This document shows, piece by piece, positions 1-5,670 of a stretch of 5,929 nucleotides of DNA (the stretch's first letter is position 1; every line of letters starts with the position of its first letter). The translations under genes and the position numbers were made by a program. A model generated the notes under the pieces. The model saw only the letters and a program-made list of their open reading frames with translations, did no database searches and was not told the origin of the DNA. Source of the stretch: Actinomycetes bacterium (GTDB lineage: Bacteria > Actinomycetota > Acidimicrobiia > Acidimicrobiales > RAAP-2); the NCBI GenBank assembly GCA_021807965.1, contig JAKBCI010000117.1, forward strand, positions 1 to 5,929, written 5' to 3'.

Positions 1-8
1 GACACGAG

Positions 9-43
9 GTTCTCACCACGCGACTCCCGCACGTGGTGAGAAC
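9..43 (-). terminator. Probable transcription terminator hairpin after the amidohydrolase gene
   Basis: A perfect 12-bp inverted repeat (arms 9-20 and 32-43) encloses an 11-base loop and begins at the last base of the amidohydrolase TAG stop codon. A second 6-bp pair of arms (3-8 and 50-55) can extend the stem, with six unpaired bases (44-49) on one side. No T run follows on the minus strand, and none follows on the plus strand either, so this is not a classical U-tract terminator. Position at the end of the operon and stem length favour a transcript end or a 3' stabilising hairpin. U-less terminator hairpins are often proposed in G+C-rich bacteria. The window edge hides what lies beyond, so a role for a convergent gene cannot be excluded. 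Confidence 0.65.
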
Positions 44-1023
44 TAGGGACTCGTGAGTCGGAAAAGAGTCATCGCGTTCCCACCGAGCACCGCCTCACGT
101 TCGGAAACATTCAGCCCCAAGGATTCCGGTGCATCGAAGGCCGTGTAATCGGCCATCATGAATGGGCAGTCGGTTCCCGCGACAATCCGGTCGGTGCCAA
201 CCAAATCAAGCAAGTACTTTGCCGGCGCTCCCGTGTACAGCACCGTGTCGTACCAGAACCACTTCAAAAGATCGCTCGGGAGTCGGCGGGACGTCCCCTG
301 GTTCGCCGGCCAGCGGGTGAAGGCGGCGTCCATTCTTCCGTACTGGTAGGGGAAGTAACCACCTCCGTGACACAGAACCAATTTGAGGTCCGGGTAGCGG
401 CCCGGCACGTCCGCTCCAATGAGTCGGCCAACCGCCAGGGTCGTTTCGAAGGGGTTGCCCACCGAATTGGCGAGGTAGTAGTCCCGCATGTTGTCCGGTG
501 GTTGGAAGTAACCGGGGTGCAAGATAATGGGCACGTCTAGGCGCTCCGCCATCGCCCACAGCAAGTCGAAGTGCGGGGCGTTCAGGCCGTCCCGCTGCGG
601 CAAAGCGGCCAGGAGCCCACCGACTGCGCCACCGGCGACCGCTCGCTCGAGTTCCTCCGCGGCCGCACCTCCATCAAGGTCGGGTAGGGCGGCAAGGAAA
701 CGAAGGGCCGGATCCGCCTCCGCGGCCGCGCGAAGCGCGTCGCTCAGCGTACGGCACCATTGCACCTGTAAGGGCGTCGACTGCGCCGCCTTAACTTGAT
801 CGATCCAAGGACCGACGATGCTGATGTCCACCCCGTGGGCGGCCTGTTCGCGCGAGCGACCTTTTGCGTCGCGCAAAGTGGCCGGAGTAAAGCGCCCGCG
901 CACGCCGTCAACCACGAGCGCCTTGTCGTCGTTGCGTGTGGCGACCTCAATCGGAGCCGGTACGTGGTCGAACACCTCATCGGGCATGAGATGCCCATGT
1001 ACATCAACGACGGGACTCACCAT
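43..1023 (-). CDS. ACMSD-like metal-dependent amidohydrolase (amidohydrolase 2 family)
   Basis: This 326-residue protein belongs to the amidohydrolase-related family that includes 2-amino-3-carboxymuconate-6-semialdehyde decarboxylase (ACMSD) and gamma-resorcylate decarboxylase. The expected metal-site residues of a TIM barrel are visible: H9 and H11 in VDVHGHLMP, H169 in IILHPGY, H219 in LCHGGGYFPYQYGRMD, and D285 in AGTDCPF. The HGGG stretch followed by GRxD (R230) is especially ACMSD-like, and spacing between ligands matches that enzyme closely. No signal peptide is seen, so it should be cytoplasmic. The start is fixed by an AAAGGA site 7 bases upstream and by the usual short lead before the HxH motif. 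It lies 48 bases after the dipeptidase gene and ends the operon. The family contains both decarboxylases and C-O/C-N hydrolases, so the reaction and substrate are not determined. Acting on a product of the M19 enzyme is an inference from position only. Confidence 0.9.
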   Translation of the reverse strand: MVSPVVDVHGHLMPDEVFDHVPAPIEVATRNDDKALVVDGVRGRFTPATLRDAKGRSREQAAHGVDISIVGPWIDQVKAAQSTPLQVQWCRTLSDALRAAAEADPALRFLAALPDLDGGAAAEELERAVAGGAVGGLLAALPQRDGLNAPHFDLLWAMAERLDVPIILHPGYFQPPDNMRDYYLANSVGNPFETTLAVGRLIGADVPGRYPDLKLVLCHGGGYFPYQYGRMDAAFTRWPANQGTSRRLPSDLLKWFWYDTVLYTGAPAKYLLDLVGTDRIVAGTDCPFMMADYTAFDAPESLGLNVSEREAVLGGNAMTLFRLTSP

Positions 1024-1030
1024 GGTGGTG

Positions 1031-1036
1031 TCCTTT
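1031..1036 (-). promoter_or_regulatory. Ribosome binding site of the amidohydrolase gene
   Basis: AAAGGA on the minus strand lies 7 bases before the ATG at 1023. It supports this start, and it shows that the last gene can be translated independently, unlike the overlapping genes before it. I see no convincing -35/-10 pair in the 48-base gap (1024-1071), so the gene probably shares the operon transcript. Confidence 0.7.
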
Positions 1037-1071
1037 CACTTGGTTGCTTTCTAACGAACTCGCATCGCACT

Positions 1072-2154
1072 TCACTCATGCAGTACCTCGCGCAGCAGGC
1101 GAACGAAGTTGCCGCCGAGAATTGCTGCGCACTCGGTCGTCGAGAAGCCCCGGGCTAGCAACGCCGCCGTCAGGGAGTGCAACTCATGGGCTTCGGCCAA
1201 GCCGGGCAGGATCGGTGGGTGTCGCGAGTCATGAAACAGCGCCTCACGTGGCGGTCGGGGACCGTCGCACGACACGAAATCGCCTCCGAATCCTAGGTGC
1301 GCCACCCCAACCAGTTCGGCAATGTGTGCGGCGTGATCCACCAAGTGGTCCAGCGTCGCCCCGGTGGGACCGACGAAGTTGGGGAGCGTGTGAAGTCCGA
1401 TCACACCCCCGCGCTCCGCCACTGCCTTCAGTTGGTCGTCGGTCAAGTTTCTCGGGTGGTCCCAGATCGTGCGCGCGTTCGCGTGGGTGACGGCAAAGGG
1501 TCCGTCGACGACTCGGGCCACGTGCCAGAAGGTTGTCTCTGACATGTGCGCGAGGTCTATCAGCATGCCCAACTCAATCATCCGTCGCACGACCTGCACG
1601 CCAAAACGCGTGAGCCCTCCGGCGCTCTCTCGCTCGTGAACGCCATCTCCCAACTCGTTGCGGATGTTCCAGGTGGGCTGCATCGATCGCAAGCCGAGTC
1701 GGTAGAGCGCCTCCAACGCCCCAAGACTTCCCTCGAGGGGCGCGCCCCCCTCGAGGTGCAGGACGAAGCGCACTTTGCCGTCAGGAACCGCCGGCACATC
1801 ACTGGAGCGCAGCAGGAGTTCGGCGGGCGGCGTCATCTCGAGGATCGAACGACGGAGTCCCTCCATGGTTTCGAGTGTCACCAAGAGTTTCTTATCTCGG
1901 CCGTCGGAGTGGGCAATCGTGTCCCCACCGACGGCGTAGATCACGACGTCGACGGCACCTTGCTGCAAACGTTCGGCGAGTCGGTCCCTCACCGGGTTCG
2001 TCTCCCCCCGGTTCGTCCAGTAAATCTGTTCGTAGCAGTCCCGGTGCCCCTCGACAACTATGACGCGCTCGTGTAACGCGATCGCCGCCTCGTGAAGAGG
2101 CGACGAGTCCAGCGTTGACGTAGTTCCGGAATCGAACTCGTGATCTCCGGTCAT
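1072..2154 (-). CDS. Membrane dipeptidase family (peptidase M19) enzyme, cytoplasmic
   Basis: A 360-residue zinc peptidase of the renal dipeptidase family. These enzymes use two metals to cleave dipeptides, often ones with a D-residue at the C-terminus, and some act on other small amides. Visible family residues are H37 and D39 (VEGHRDC), the bridging E135 (LHLEGG), H203 (DLAHMS), H224 (VTHANA), R235 (DHPRNLTDD) and D292 (GFGGDF). The stretch PTWNIRNELGDG (160-171) matches the LTHNxxNxLgDG region, but with W162 where renal dipeptidase has a substrate-contacting histidine. There is no signal peptide or anchor, so action inside the cell is expected. The ATG at 2154 overlaps the LivF stop as ATGA, which implies coupled translation. 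The frame stays open upstream to 2673, but that part lies over livF, does not look like M19 sequence and would make the protein far too long for the family. The substrate is unknown; coupling to the importer suggests it cleaves the imported solute. Confidence 0.92.
   Translation of the reverse strand: MTGDHEFDSGTTSTLDSSPLHEAAIALHERVIVVEGHRDCYEQIYWTNRGETNPVRDRLAERLQQGAVDVVIYAVGGDTIAHSDGRDKKLLVTLETMEGLRRSILEMTPPAELLLRSSDVPAVPDGKVRFVLHLEGGAPLEGSLGALEALYRLGLRSMQPTWNIRNELGDGVHERESAGGLTRFGVQVVRRMIELGMLIDLAHMSETTFWHVARVVDGPFAVTHANARTIWDHPRNLTDDQLKAVAERGGVIGLHTLPNFVGPTGATLDHLVDHAAHIAELVGVAHLGFGGDFVSCDGPRPPREALFHDSRHPPILPGLAEAHELHSLTAALLARGFSTTECAAILGGNFVRLLREVLHE
1731..1756 (-). repeat. Perfect 10-bp inverted repeat inside the M19 dipeptidase gene
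   Basis: Arms 1731-1740 and 1747-1756 are exact reverse complements around a 6-base loop. Each arm contains the self-complementary octamer CCTCGAGG, so the arms are partly direct repeats too. The element encodes residues 133-142, with LEG appearing twice (134-136 and 140-142), and covers the codon of the active-site E135. The mRNA could form a strong G+C-rich hairpin. The simplest origin is the repeated Leu-Glu-Gly codons; a regulatory role is not shown. Confidence 0.6.
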
Positions 2155-2894
2155 CTTTCGGAAGCCGGCACCCCGCCGAGGAAGGAGTCCACGAAATCTG
2201 GGCGGGCCTCCATCTCGGGCGACGAAGCGTCCATCGTACAATGCCCGCCACCCATCACGTAGGTCCAGTCCGAGATCGCGACGGCGGTACGGGCGCGCTG
2301 CTCGACGAGCAGGACCGCCGCCCCGGTGCTGACGAGGCTCGTCACGTGCTCGTTCAACAACTGTTCCGCGATGAGGGGCGCGAGGTTGGCCGTGGGTTCG
2401 TCGAGGACGAACAACTTCGGCTGGAGCATCAGCACGCGACTCATCGCGAGCATCTTGCGTTCTCCACCACTTAATCGGTCGGCGCGCCGACTCATCATGT
2501 TCCCTAGTTGAGGGAAGAGCTGGATGACCTCGTCCATGCGGCCGTTGACGTCTCGCGGTGCGAGGAGATAACCACCCATCTCCAAGTTTTCGCGCACCGT
2601 CAACGGACCGAAGACGTCGTCCACCTGCGGCACGTAACCAATTCCAAGGCGGGCAATCTCCTCGGTGGCCCAATTGGTGATGGCGGTATCACCGAAGCTC
2701 ACCGTTCCACTCATGACCTTTAGGACCCCGACGAGGCTTTTGAGTAACGTACTCTTACCCGAGCCGTTCGGTCCCACGACGCAGACAATCTCTTTGTCGC
2801 CCACTTGTAACGACACGTCATTGATGATCGGCGCTCCGCCGTAGCCCGCGGTCACTTCGTTCGCGGAGAAAATAATCTCAGGTCTCACTGTCAT
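2151..2894 (-). CDS. LivF-type ATPase of a branched-chain/hydrophobic amino acid ABC importer
   Basis: A 247-residue cytoplasmic ATPase subunit that works as a heterodimer with LivG to drive import through LivH/LivM. In order: the A-loop region TAGYGG (15-20), Walker A GPNGSGKST (41-49), Q-loop Q90 in YVPQ, signature LSGGE (141-145), Walker B LFVLDE (161-166, catalytic E166), and the switch region LLVEQ (196-199 plus neighbours) with Q199. Gln instead of His at the switch, as well as the NLAP stretch after the Walker B, are normal marks of LivF and distinguish it from LivG. Length is typical of the family. The ATG overlaps the LivG stop (ATGA, 2891-2894), and no good Shine-Dalgarno site is seen before it, so its translation is probably coupled to livG. 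Its own stop overlaps the dipeptidase start in the same way. The C-terminus ends a few residues after DFVDSFLGG, as usual. All catalytic residues are intact. Confidence 0.95.
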   Translation of the reverse strand: MTVRPEIIFSANEVTAGYGGAPIINDVSLQVGDKEIVCVVGPNGSGKSTLLKSLVGVLKVMSGTVSFGDTAITNWATEEIARLGIGYVPQVDDVFGPLTVRENLEMGGYLLAPRDVNGRMDEVIQLFPQLGNMMSRRADRLSGGERKMLAMSRVLMLQPKLFVLDEPTANLAPLIAEQLLNEHVTSLVSTGAAVLLVEQRARTAVAISDWTYVMGGGHCTMDASSPEMEARPDFVDSFLGGVPASER

Positions 2895-3700
2895 CCAATC
2901 AAGTAGGCGTCGACCACGTCCTGACGACCCCGAAGTTCGGTCATGGTCCCCTGTGAGAGGACCTTGCCTTCTGCGAGGACGATCACGGGATCACAGAATC
3001 GGTCGACAATTCTCAACTCGTGTTCGACCATCACGATACTTAGGCCCTCCTGTTTGAGGTTGAGCAGGTGTTCGCCAATCTCGATGGCGAGACGTGGGTG
3101 CACACCAGCCATCGGCTCATCCAGTAGCAGCATGCGCGGACGGGCCATCAGCGCGCGCATGATCTCCACGAGGCGCCGCTGTCCGCCACTGAGCGCACCG
3201 GCATAGGTGTCGGCGTACTGGGTGAGACGAAACCTCTCCAACAACTCGCCGGCGTAATCGAGTGCCTCACGCTCGAACTTCTTAAATCGCGAGCGGCGAA
3301 AGAGGGCGCCCGCGAGCGAGTCCCCCGGATTGCCGGGCACCGCCACCACCAGGTTCTCCAATACGGTGAGCTGCTTGAACTCGCTCGAAAGTTGGAAGGT
3401 GCGGATCAGACCCATCTGGGCCCGCTCGAACGCCCGTAAGTGCGTCACCTCTCGGCCATCAAAGAAGATCCGGCCAGCACTCGGCGGCGTGGTCCCGGCC
3501 AACATGGCGAGAGTCGTCGACTTCCCCGCGCCGTTCGGACCGATCAGACCCGTGATTCTCCCCTCGTGCATCGCGATTGAGACGCCGCCGACCGCCTTCA
3601 CACCACCAAAATCGCGCTCGAGCCCCTCCGTCCACAAGAGGGCTGGCCCGCCGTTCGGTCCGGACGGCTGGGCGACATTTGCGACATCGTCAGTCATCAT
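2891..3700 (-). CDS. LivG-type ATPase of a branched-chain/hydrophobic amino acid ABC importer
   Basis: A 269-residue ATPase subunit, partner of LivF. Visible elements: LERDFGG (27-33) near the A-loop, Walker A GPNGAGKST (54-62), Q-loop Q103 in IRTFQ, the LivG-typical TVLENLVVA (112-120), signature LSGGQ (170-174), Walker B MLLLDEP (190-196, catalytic E195), and switch H227 in VEHEL. The end DVVDAYLIG is the usual LivG C-terminus. About 20 residues precede the conserved core and are rich in Gly, Pro and Ala; they look like a small non-conserved extension. The start is ATGATG. The first ATG (3700) is preferred because GGGGAG lies 8 bases upstream; the second (3697) is possible. The gene overlaps livM by 11 bases and livF by 4. 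Nothing is missing from the catalytic set. Confidence 0.95.
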   Translation of the reverse strand: MMTDDVANVAQPSGPNGGPALLWTEGLERDFGGVKAVGGVSIAMHEGRITGLIGPNGAGKSTTLAMLAGTTPPSAGRIFFDGREVTHLRAFERAQMGLIRTFQLSSEFKQLTVLENLVVAVPGNPGDSLAGALFRRSRFKKFEREALDYAGELLERFRLTQYADTYAGALSGGQRRLVEIMRALMARPRMLLLDEPMAGVHPRLAIEIGEHLLNLKQEGLSIVMVEHELRIVDRFCDPVIVLAEGKVLSQGTMTELRGRQDVVDAYLIG

Positions 3701-4724
3701 TAACTGGACTCCCCACGGTGGGCCCGGCAGCCACCGTATCCGCGGTCGCGGCCAATGGTTTCGACATCAGCCTTGAGAGGCGTCGCCGGCGCTCCGGGAA
3801 CACCCCCTGTGGGCGCACCCAGAGGAAGAGGAGAATCAATAGCCCGGTCACCACCCACTCCATCGCCGGGACGAGGCCCGGGGGGCCAAATGGCGGTATA
3901 TACCGAGTGACCTCGAGAAAGCCCACGGGCACCAGTAAGGCTCCGAACATCGCGCCAACGTGATTGGCGCGACCCCCCACGATAATCGCGGCAATGAGAA
4001 TTATTGTCTCGGGGTACGTCCAAGCGGACGGGGCCCACAGGTTGATAAACCCGACCAGGATGGCGCCGCTGAGTCCGCCAATCGCCCCGCCGACGACAAG
4101 GATCGTCATCCTCATCCGGCTGGTGTCCTTGCCAATCGAGCCGGTCGTCAACTCGTCGTCGCGCATCGCCCGAAGTGAACGACCGTAGGGCGATTCCGTG
4201 ATCAGTCGTACCACGAGGTAGACGAGGCCCACGCACAGCAACGCGAAGAGTGTGTAGTAAATCTGGTAGCTCTCCGACTGCGAGTTGAAAAGTCCACTGA
4301 GCGGCGAGGGTACGAGAGCAATCCCCGCCGCACCGTTGAATAGGTTGCGGAAGTTGTTGACAAAGGTATTCAAAAACACCGCGGTCACGAGCATCGCCAC
4401 GGCGGCGAAGTCCGGTCGGAGACTGCGCCGTACCACGAGACCGGTGGGGATGGCGATGAGTCCGCCCACAATCGCCGCGCCGATCCACGGTAGAGGAAAT
4501 GGTAGATGCAACCCACCGATGTAGATCTGAAAGCCTCCGTTGGAACTGTCCCCCGGCATAGAAAGAACGGCGGCGGTGTACGCACCGAAAGCCTCGTAGA
4601 TGATGAAACCGAAATTCGTGATCCCCGCCACGCCGAATTGGAGGTTCAACCCGAGGCACGCCATCATGTCGACAGCCCCATAAGTCAAAATCGTCGTCAA
4701 ATAGTAGATCTCACCGCTTGACAT
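3690..4724 (-). CDS. LivM-type permease of a branched-chain/hydrophobic amino acid ABC importer
   Basis: A 344-residue inner-membrane permease that pairs with LivH to form the translocation path. It shows alternating hydrophobic segments, roughly 8-30, 33-56, 80-100, 105-122, 154-175, 205-230, 238-251, 255-272 and 286-303. The LNLQFGVAGITNFG motif (26-39) is typical of LivM. The cytoplasmic coupling loop SPYGRSLRAMRDDE (178-191) is the EAA-like contact with the ATPases. VRPQGVFPE (303-311) marks the usual end of the core and is followed by a basic and then Ala/Thr-rich tail of about 30 residues. The frame stays open upstream to 4838, but that extension lies over livH and reads as Arg/Cys-rich non-family sequence. 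The ATG at 4724 has an AAGGAG site 8 bases before it and leads straight into the family's N-terminus. The gene starts 4 bases after livH stops and overlaps livG by 11 bases. Confidence 0.94.
   Translation of the reverse strand: MSSGEIYYLTTILTYGAVDMMACLGLNLQFGVAGITNFGFIIYEAFGAYTAAVLSMPGDSSNGGFQIYIGGLHLPFPLPWIGAAIVGGLIAIPTGLVVRRSLRPDFAAVAMLVTAVFLNTFVNNFRNLFNGAAGIALVPSPLSGLFNSQSESYQIYYTLFALLCVGLVYLVVRLITESPYGRSLRAMRDDELTTGSIGKDTSRMRMTILVVGGAIGGLSGAILVGFINLWAPSAWTYPETIILIAAIIVGGRANHVGAMFGALLVPVGFLEVTRYIPPFGPPGLVPAMEWVVTGLLILLFLWVRPQGVFPERRRRLSRLMSKPLAATADTVAAGPTVGSPVNDD
3709..3714 (-). promoter_or_regulatory. Ribosome binding site of livG, inside the end of livM
   Basis: GGGGAG on the minus strand lies 8 bases before the first ATG (3700) and 11 before the second (3697). 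It supports the first of the two tandem ATG codons as the start of the LivG-type gene. The site lies within the last codons of livM. Confidence 0.6.
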
Positions 4725-4728
4725 CTCG

Positions 4729-5601
4729 TTAGCTCCTTGCCGATCGCGTGAGAATGCCGTCTGGCCGCAGCGCCAACACGAGCAGCAGAATGATGAACGC
4801 CACCGCTTCCTTGTAGTCCGAGGTGACAACGGTGGCACTGAACTCCATCACGACGCCGATGAGTAACGCTCCGACCATCGCCCCGTAGGGCCTTCCGACA
4901 CCGCCCACCACTGCGGCGGCGATAATCACCACGAGAAAGAGCGCGATGCTGCTCGCCCCGAAGGAACCCGAGTTCATCCCGAACACCGTCCCGGCGATGC
5001 CGCACAGTCCCCCCGTGATTAGCCACGTAGTAGCGATCACCCGCTCAGTGCGGATTCCCGATGCTTTGGCCAATGACACATTCGCAGCGGTAGCGCGCAT
5101 GGATTTGCCCAAACGGGTGAATTTCAGCAACGTGTGAATTCCCGCCATCACGGCAATCGCGAGTGCGATGATGGCGAGCTGCAGCGCGGTGAACACGAAG
5201 GGGCCGAGGTTAATAGTGGGTCCATTGTTCAAGACGTACGAGACGTTGTCGGGACCGCCGAGCGCGAGCGTGCTGTTTTGAAGAATGAGGCCACACGCCA
5301 ACGTGACGATCACCATACCTACCACGCCCGCGTTGCGGCGTTGGAATGGTCGAAAGACGAACTGGTTCAACAGGTATGACAGCACCGCGCCGTACAACGC
5401 CGCGAGCACGAGGCATAACCAAATATTGAGGCCTAATCGGTTGAAGCCGTACGCGATATAGGCCGAACTGATCATCGCACCCGAAAAAGACAGGTTGAGC
5501 ACATTCGTGATTGCGAACTGCATGGTGAAGCCAACTGCGGAGAGCGCGAGCACCGATGCGGTGATGAAGCCGAATCCGATACTCTCGAGATAGAGATTCA
5601 T
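4729..5601 (-). CDS. LivH-type permease of a branched-chain/hydrophobic amino acid ABC importer
   Basis: A 290-residue inner-membrane permease, the partner of LivM. It has the family start (short polar lead, then a hydrophobic segment at about 8-28), the motif TNVLNLSFSGAMISSAYIAY (32-51) matching the LivH N-L-x-h-G region, and further hydrophobic segments near 60-80, 95-113, 135-155, 189-210, 218-250 and 264-279. The coupling loop TRLGKSMRATAANVSLAKAS (162-181) with the following GI is the EAA-like contact to the ATPase. VVGGVGRPYGAMVGALLIG (231-249) and ALRPDGIL (277-284) are typical C-terminal motifs. Length is normal for LivH. The start ATG is chosen from the family N-terminus; GGAG (5615-5618) lies 13 bases upstream, which is rather far, and an A-rich stretch lies closer. 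The gene follows the binding protein after 69 bases and precedes livM by 4. Confidence 0.95.
   Translation of the reverse strand: MNLYLESIGFGFITASVLALSAVGFTMQFAITNVLNLSFSGAMISSAYIAYGFNRLGLNIWLCLVLAALYGAVLSYLLNQFVFRPFQRRNAGVVGMVIVTLACGLILQNSTLALGGPDNVSYVLNNGPTINLGPFVFTALQLAIIALAIAVMAGIHTLLKFTRLGKSMRATAANVSLAKASGIRTERVIATTWLITGGLCGIAGTVFGMNSGSFGASSIALFLVVIIAAAVVGGVGRPYGAMVGALLIGVVMEFSATVVTSDYKEAVAFIILLLVLALRPDGILTRSARS
4733..4738 (-). promoter_or_regulatory. Ribosome binding site of livM, inside the last codons of livH
   Basis: AAGGAG on the minus strand lies 8 bases before the livM ATG at 4724. It is the strongest Shine-Dalgarno match in the window and settles the livM start against an upstream in-frame ATG at 4838. 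It overlaps the Arg-Ser codons that end livH. Confidence 0.8.
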
Positions 5602-5670
5602 AATCGTCTTTTCACTCCGGCGCTCGCGCTCTCGCGCAGTTGACTTAGGGTCCCTGCTACAGCGGTGGAT
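5602..5670 (-). other. Spacer between binding protein and permease genes, with a small hairpin
   Basis: This 69-base gap is the longest in the operon. On the minus strand it holds GCGC-GAGA-GCGC (5626-5637), a 4-bp stem closed by a GNRA-type tetraloop, and a short odd palindrome (5647-5655, AGGGACCCT on that strand). A hairpin between a binding protein gene and its permease gene is common in ABC importer operons, where it lowers downstream expression or protects the upstream mRNA. The stem here is short, so that role is only a suggestion. I see no promoter I would defend. Confidence 0.35.

Noticed and set aside
1024..1071. Possible internal promoter before the amidohydrolase gene.
   Set aside because: Only 48 bases, with no recognisable -35/-10 pair; the ribosome binding site alone explains its content.
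796..1158. A 120-residue plus-strand open frame spanning the dipeptidase-amidohydrolase junction.
   Set aside because: Most of it mirrors the amidohydrolase coding strand; no motif or ribosome binding site convinced me.
1546..2076. A 176-residue open frame on the plus strand opposite the dipeptidase gene.
   Set aside because: It is antisense to a gene with all its catalytic residues, shows no family motif, and fits a frame left open by G/C-rich third positions.
2155..2673. Upstream open extension of the dipeptidase frame that would give a 533-residue protein.
   Set aside because: It lies entirely over livF in another frame, is Arg/Gly/Pro-rich without M19 similarity, and the family length fits the ATG at 2154.
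3131..3161. Inverted repeat CATGCGCG / CGCGCATG with a 15-base loop inside livG.
   Set aside because: Short arms made of G/C-rich codons between the signature and Walker B motifs; likely chance.
3894..3905. 12-base perfect palindrome CGGTATATACCG.
   Set aside because: It lies within livM codons for Arg-Tyr-Ile-Pro, far from any promoter. A single palindrome of this size without context is not evidence of an operator.
3700..4659. A 319-residue open frame on the minus strand overlapping livM.
   Set aside because: Arg/Gly/Ser-rich, no recognisable motif, and it covers a clear LivM permease in the other frame.
4725..4838. Upstream extension of LivM to an ATG at 4838.
   Set aside because: The extension overlaps livH, reads as Arg/Cys-rich sequence, and a strong ribosome binding site supports the start at 4724.
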